Shown here piece by piece: positions 14,532-17,710 of a stretch of DNA of 17,710 nt. The number at the start of each line of letters is the position of its first letter. Position 1 is the stretch's first letter. The notes under the pieces are model-generated. The model saw only the letters and a program-made list of their open reading frames with translations, ran no database searches and had not been told where the DNA came from. Made by a program: the position numbers and the translations under genes. Source of the stretch: an uncultured Eubacterium sp. GTDB taxonomy: Bacteria > Bacillota > Clostridia > Lachnospirales > Lachnospiraceae. The stretch lies in assembly GCA_910579145.1 (NCBI GenBank), contig CAJTTQ010000057.1:1-17710 (forward strand), read 5' to 3'.

Positions 14532-14560
14532 AGTATAGCAAAATTTCACAAACCGGTCAA
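14532..14560 (-). promoter_or_regulatory. Promoter of the APH(3')-like gene
   Basis: -35 TTGACC (14555-14560) and -10 TATACT (14532-14537) are 17 bp apart on the - strand, about 40 bases before the start codon. Confidence 0.8.
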
Positions 14561-14590
14561 ACCTTCAAAGTTAACCTTCCAAGATAACCT
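14552..14590 (-). repeat. Three 13-bp direct repeats running into the APH -35 box
   Basis: On the - strand the units AGGTTATCTTGGA and AGGTTAACTTTGA (11 of 13 bases the same) are followed by a third, partial AGGTTTGACCGGT whose end supplies the -35 TTGACC. The AGGTT starts lie exactly 13 bp apart (14590, 14577, 14564). Such iterated sites upstream of a promoter suggest an activator or repressor binding array. Confidence 0.5.
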
Positions 14591-14600
14591 AGCGTAATAT

Positions 14601-14629
14601 TTGACACAAATGAATTTTCATTTTATAAT
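14601..14629 (+). promoter_or_regulatory. Consensus promoter of blaI-blaR1
   Basis: -35 TTGACA (14601-14606) and -10 TATAAT (14624-14629) are both perfect, with a 17-bp spacer. An unrepressed promoter this strong implies tight control by BlaI. Confidence 0.9.
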
Positions 14630-14646
14630 ATATATTACATTCGTAA
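14608..14646. promoter_or_regulatory. Candidate BlaI operators
   Basis: The spacer itself is a dyad, AAATGAA-TT-TTCATTT (14608-14623). A second dyad, TTAC-ATTC-GTAA (14635-14646), follows the -10 box. The TACA/GTAA pattern of the second resembles the TACA/TGTA dyads recognised by BlaI and MecI. Both positions would block transcription of blaI-blaR1. Confidence 0.55.
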
Positions 14647-14664
14647 GAAACAGGAGGTAATAAC

Positions 14665-15060
14665 GTGAAATCCTTACCGCAGATTTCCGAAGCCGAATTT
14701 GAAGTAATGAAGATCATATGGAAATATGCCCCCATTAACACAAACGAGATCACCGAGAAATTAACGAAAACCACAGCATGGAGTCCCAAAACCATACATA
14801 CCCTGATCAAGCGTCTTGTAAACAAAGGCGCCATTTCCCACGAAAAAGATGGCCGGGTATTCGTGTATACACCACAGATCAAAGAAAACGAATACGTTGG
14901 GATTGAAAGCAGCCATTTTTTAAAACGCTTTTACAACGGAGACATCTCCCGCATGGTTTCTTCCTTTCTAGAAAATAATAAGTTATCAAAAGCCGAGATC
15001 GAAAATTTGCGTTCGATCCTTTCATCCAACAGGAAAGACGGGAGGAATACGCATGACTGA
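14665..15060 (+). CDS. blaI: BlaI/MecI-family transcriptional repressor
   Basis: This 131-aa repressor has the N-terminal winged helix of the family (ISEAEFEVMKIIWKYAP, then TAWSPKTIHTLIKRLVNKGAI, then GRVFVYTPQI) and a C-terminal dimerisation helix (LSKAEIENLRSIL). BlaI/MecI is inactivated by cleavage at an Asn-Phe bond (101-102 in MecI). The aligned bond here is Ser100-Phe101, so the Phe is kept and the Asn is not. GTG 14665 has AGGAGG 7 bases upstream. It overlaps blaR1 by 8 bases, typical of this co-translated sensor-repressor pair. It probably represses its own operon; other targets are not visible in the window. Confidence 0.95.
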   Translation: MKSLPQISEAEFEVMKIIWKYAPINTNEITEKLTKTTAWSPKTIHTLIKRLVNKGAISHEKDGRVFVYTPQIKENEYVGIESSHFLKRFYNGDISRMVSSFLENNKLSKAEIENLRSILSSNRKDGRNTHD

Positions 15061-16852
15061 GTTCATCGTTCGTTTTCTTATAAGTAATATCGCGATATGT
15101 ATCATCATCGGCATTCTTCTTATATGCAAACGCGTATGTAAACGTGTGCTGACAAGACGGATGCACTATCATTTGTGGTTTATTTTACTTGGCCTGTTAG
15201 TAATCCCTTTTTTACCGGTTCCGCTATCTGGTTCCGAACCGTCTTTCTCAGGATTCCTTCCATCCAGATCTGGCGCTGGCCTCGCTGTTTTTCCGAGCAC
15301 TTCAACGCTGACGACGAAGGACTCAGCGGACTGGATCCATGATTTTGCCCTGTCTGTCCACAGGGAAATGCCCTCCGACATCTTCCAAACCGTATGCGTA
15401 ATTTGGCTGCTCGGAATGTTAGCTATGTTACTCTTGATCGTAAGATCCTGGCTGCGCCTAAACATCATACGAAACTCGGCCCTCCCTCTGCAGCATGCTA
15501 AGGCCCGTGCGCTTTACGCTGGATGTCTGGCGGAAATGAACATCAAAAAAGATATCCCTATTTTCAGCACCGCGTTTTTGAAATCTCCCATGATCGTCGG
15601 TTGGCGCAAACCACAAATATACCTGCCCATTCACCTGATCTCTGACTATGACGCAGCACAGCTGCGCTATATGCTATACCATGAATTACAGCACTACAAA
15701 CATCAAGACACGCTGATCAATCACTTCATCAACCTGACCGCCGTGTTCTACTGGTTTAATCCTTTTGTCTGGTATGCGTTAAAGAAAATGCGGGATGACA
15801 GGGAGATCGCATGTGACAGTTCGGTACTTTCTATATTAAAAGAAAATGAATATGAAGAGTATGGTAATACCCTGATCCATTTTGCAGAGAAATTATCGGT
15901 TACGCCATTTCCTTTTACCGCCGGAATGAGCGGAACGATAAAACAGACCAAACAGCGCATCTCAAACATTTCCACTTACCAAACACCTTCCACCCGTAAA
16001 AAACTGACCGGTTTTGCTGCCTTTCTTCTCATCTTTGCCCTTCTTTCCGGTCTGGCCCCTACACTTTCTACGTGTGCGGCAAACGATGACCAATATAACT
16101 GGAACGCTTCCTCACAAAATGTTTCCATCCTGGATTTATCCTCCTATTTTGATGAATACGAAGGAAGCTTTGTTTTATATACGGAAAAAAACGATACCTG
16201 GAATGTATATGACCTGGGCCAGGCAGCAGTTCGAACATCTCCGGATTCCACTTACAAAATATACGACGCGTTATTCGGCCTGGAAGAACACATTATTACG
16301 CCAGCCTCCTCACAGATCAAATGGAACCGCGAATACTATCCCTTTGAAGAATGGAACGCCGATCAAACATTAACTTCCGCGATGCACGCTTCTGTCAACT
16401 GGTATTTCCAGGCCATCGACAGACGACTTGGTGAAAAGGCGATCGATCATTATATTGAGAAGATCAATTATGGAAATAGAAATACGACTGGCGGAATATC
16501 TACTTACTGGATGGAATCTTCCCTCACGATTTCACCGATCGAACAGGTAGAACTTTTAACAAAATTATTCCAACACCATTTTGACTTTTCAAAGGAACAT
16601 ATCCGCGCCGTGAAGGACTCCATCCTACTCTCTTCTTCCGAACACGGAAATGTGTACGGAAAAACCGGAACCGGACGGATCAATGGAAAAGACGTAAACG
16701 GATGGTTTGTCGGAGCGATCGAAACTTCTGATAATACCTGCTTTTTTGCCACGAATATCCGCGCCGCCCAAAACGCTGCCGGAAGCAGGGCAAGGGAAAT
16801 CACGATGTCAATCTTATCCGATATGGGAATATGGGATCATCCCCTCTTATGA
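15053..16852 (+). CDS. blaR1: BlaR1/MecR1-type beta-lactam sensor and M56 metalloprotease
   Basis: This 599-aa membrane protein has hydrophobic segments near 4-24, 38-55, 104-126 and 315-335. A cytoplasmic M56 zinc protease domain lies between the third and fourth, with H210-ELQ-H214 (HExxH) and EIACDSSVL downstream. The extracellular C-terminal sensor is class D-like: S399-T-Y-K402 (acylation serine and lysine), S447-V-N449 and K537-T-G539, all intact. In BlaR1, acylation by a beta-lactam activates the protease and removes BlaI repression. The length matches the family, so it looks fully functional. The gene starts inside the end of blaI and overlaps the following convergent gene by 16 bases. 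No beta-lactamase or PBP gene is in the window. Confidence 0.96.
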   Translation: MTEFIVRFLISNIAICIIIGILLICKRVCKRVLTRRMHYHLWFILLGLLVIPFLPVPLSGSEPSFSGFLPSRSGAGLAVFPSTSTLTTKDSADWIHDFALSVHREMPSDIFQTVCVIWLLGMLAMLLLIVRSWLRLNIIRNSALPLQHAKARALYAGCLAEMNIKKDIPIFSTAFLKSPMIVGWRKPQIYLPIHLISDYDAAQLRYMLYHELQHYKHQDTLINHFINLTAVFYWFNPFVWYALKKMRDDREIACDSSVLSILKENEYEEYGNTLIHFAEKLSVTPFPFTAGMSGTIKQTKQRISNISTYQTPSTRKKLTGFAAFLLIFALLSGLAPTLSTCAANDDQYNWNASSQNVSILDLSSYFDEYEGSFVLYTEKNDTWNVYDLGQAAVRTSPDSTYKIYDALFGLEEHIITPASSQIKWNREYYPFEEWNADQTLTSAMHASVNWYFQAIDRRLGEKAIDHYIEKINYGNRNTTGGISTYWMESSLTISPIEQVELLTKLFQHHFDFSKEHIRAVKDSILLSSSEHGNVYGKTGTGRINGKDVNGWFVGAIETSDNTCFFATNIRAAQNAAGSRAREITMSILSDMGIWDHPLL

Positions 16853-17706
16853 CCCACGCGATATTGATACTTTGGCAGATCACGGAGCACCTCTTCCCTT
16901 ATTTTATTACCTAGATACTGAAACCCTCCGTCTTTACCTATCTGTATTGTCAGTTCATGGGTTATGAGCGCATCATCACATAACACCATTTCGCATACTG
17001 CCGATACGGTCAGGGTATATGTTCCATTTTCGTTCTTTTTGGCTTTTATTACTTCTGGAACCGAAGTCCCAAGAAAGCTAAGGGTATAATTATAATATCC
17101 CAGCCTAACCCAGTCATACGTTTTCTCTTTCTCATTAAAACTTGCGTACTCCTGTATTTTTTCTGCTTTTATGGGGAGATATTCCATGATCAGTTTTTCA
17201 AACTGGTCCTTCGGTATCCCCTCCGCGTACTTTTCTGCATCGAACTTCTTTTTATACTTCATCTCATACAAATATTCGTACAATCCATTATAATCCAGCT
17301 CTTTCATATGATCCATGTCCCAATTCGTACAAAACATATTATGTCCCTGATACCCCAGACCGGATACAAATTTTTTTGTCATTCTGTGATTTTTGCGGCT
17401 CATCGGTTTCACCCTGATCAGGCAGCTCCCATCGACCATTTCTGACACTTCTGGATATTCAGGTACACACAGTTCGTAGCAAAACCATCCGTTCTCTGTA
17501 TATCTCCACTCTTTCATCCTGTTATGTGACAAAAATCCGATTTCCACCTGATCGTTCTCGTTCCAAACGGCTCCCGCATCTAACTGGTACATGTCCGTTC
17601 CATCAAAGATATATTTGCTTCTTCCTATCCCACCGTCGGAGCGGATCATATAGATGACAACCGACGCCCGTTTTCCCTCTTTCCAATCTTTCAGAAATCT
17701 ATCCAC
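16837..17706 (-). CDS. Protein of unknown function, Lachnospiraceae type (5'-truncated by window edge)
   Basis: 289 residues are visible, ending at TGA 16837. The frame stays open to the right edge (the GTG at 17706 has no ribosome binding site before the edge), so the true start is probably outside the window. The part seen is soluble, rich in Trp, Tyr, Lys and Glu. It has blocks such as DGTDMYQLDAGAVWNE, KEWRYTENGWFCYELCVPE, DYNGLYEYLYEMKYKKKF and DGGFQYLGNKI. From memory these resemble conserved hypothetical proteins of Lachnospiraceae annotated as DUF6070, often secreted lipoproteins; I am only moderately sure. No catalytic motif is apparent. It overlaps blaR1 tail to tail by 16 bases. 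Confidence 0.8.
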   Translation of the reverse strand: MDRFLKDWKEGKRASVVIYMIRSDGGIGRSKYIFDGTDMYQLDAGAVWNENDQVEIGFLSHNRMKEWRYTENGWFCYELCVPEYPEVSEMVDGSCLIRVKPMSRKNHRMTKKFVSGLGYQGHNMFCTNWDMDHMKELDYNGLYEYLYEMKYKKKFDAEKYAEGIPKDQFEKLIMEYLPIKAEKIQEYASFNEKEKTYDWVRLGYYNYTLSFLGTSVPEVIKAKKNENGTYTLTVSAVCEMVLCDDALITHELTIQIGKDGGFQYLGNKIREEVLRDLPKYQYRVGHKRG

Positions 17707-17710
17707 CTGT

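Noticed and set aside
1..17710. CRISPR arrays, tRNA or rRNA genes, insertion sequences or phage genes
   Set aside because: I saw no regularly spaced direct repeats, tRNA-like cloverleafs, rRNA cores, transposase or phage structural proteins on reading both strands.

Overview
The window looks like chromosome from a gut-type Lachnospiraceae bacterium (Clostridia, Bacillota). The evidence is moderate GC, strong AGGAGG ribosome binding sites, near-consensus 17-bp-spaced promoters, frequent GTG/TTG starts, and Clostridia-style gene families (VanRS-like, BlaI/BlaR1, PadR, LiaF-like, multi-PAS hybrid kinases). I saw no rRNA, tRNA, CRISPR, phage or insertion sequence genes. The region is dense in sensing and cell-envelope functions.

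Layout. 1-69 is probably the end of an unidentified + strand gene, followed by a terminator and a cluster of near-perfect palindromes (303-362). 370-2732 (-) is a three-gene polar amino-acid ABC importer: binding lipoprotein, permease, ATPase. The binding protein is the most striking item in the window. Its family C-terminal segment sits at the N-terminus, so it reads as a circular permutation of the SBP family 3 fold in one uninterrupted frame. 2850-5718 (-) is a PadR-led operon: a PadR repressor, a 584-aa membrane protein with a helical prefix domain and DVDAGN beta repeats, and a LiaF-like membrane protein. A possible pseudoknot leader precedes the LiaF-like gene. The PadR promoter sits inside an inverted repeat. 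Divergent from it is a VanR/VanS-like two-component system (5878-7660), which converges with and overlaps a membrane-anchored C39-like cysteine peptidase.

8443-10139 (-) holds an HTH-methyltransferase fusion gene overlapping purC. After a long dyad there is a soluble hybrid histidine kinase with a degenerate receiver at its N-terminus, three PAS domains and two receivers (10341-13475). Its promoter lies inside the decayed remains of a GNAT acetyltransferase gene. An APH(3')-like kinase gene (13706-14491, -) is divergent from a complete blaI-blaR1 pair (14665-16852, +) under a perfect-consensus promoter, with no beta-lactamase in view. The window ends in a 5'-truncated gene for a Lachnospiraceae-type protein of unknown function (-), overlapping blaR1 tail to tail.

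How it may work together (inference). Three separate envelope or antibiotic sensing modules (PadR/LiaF-like, VanRS-like, BlaI/BlaR1) lie within 15 kb, beside a nutrient importer and a large cytoplasmic signalling kinase. The cognate resistance effectors (vanHAX, beta-lactamase) are absent, so their targets must lie elsewhere or be non-classical.
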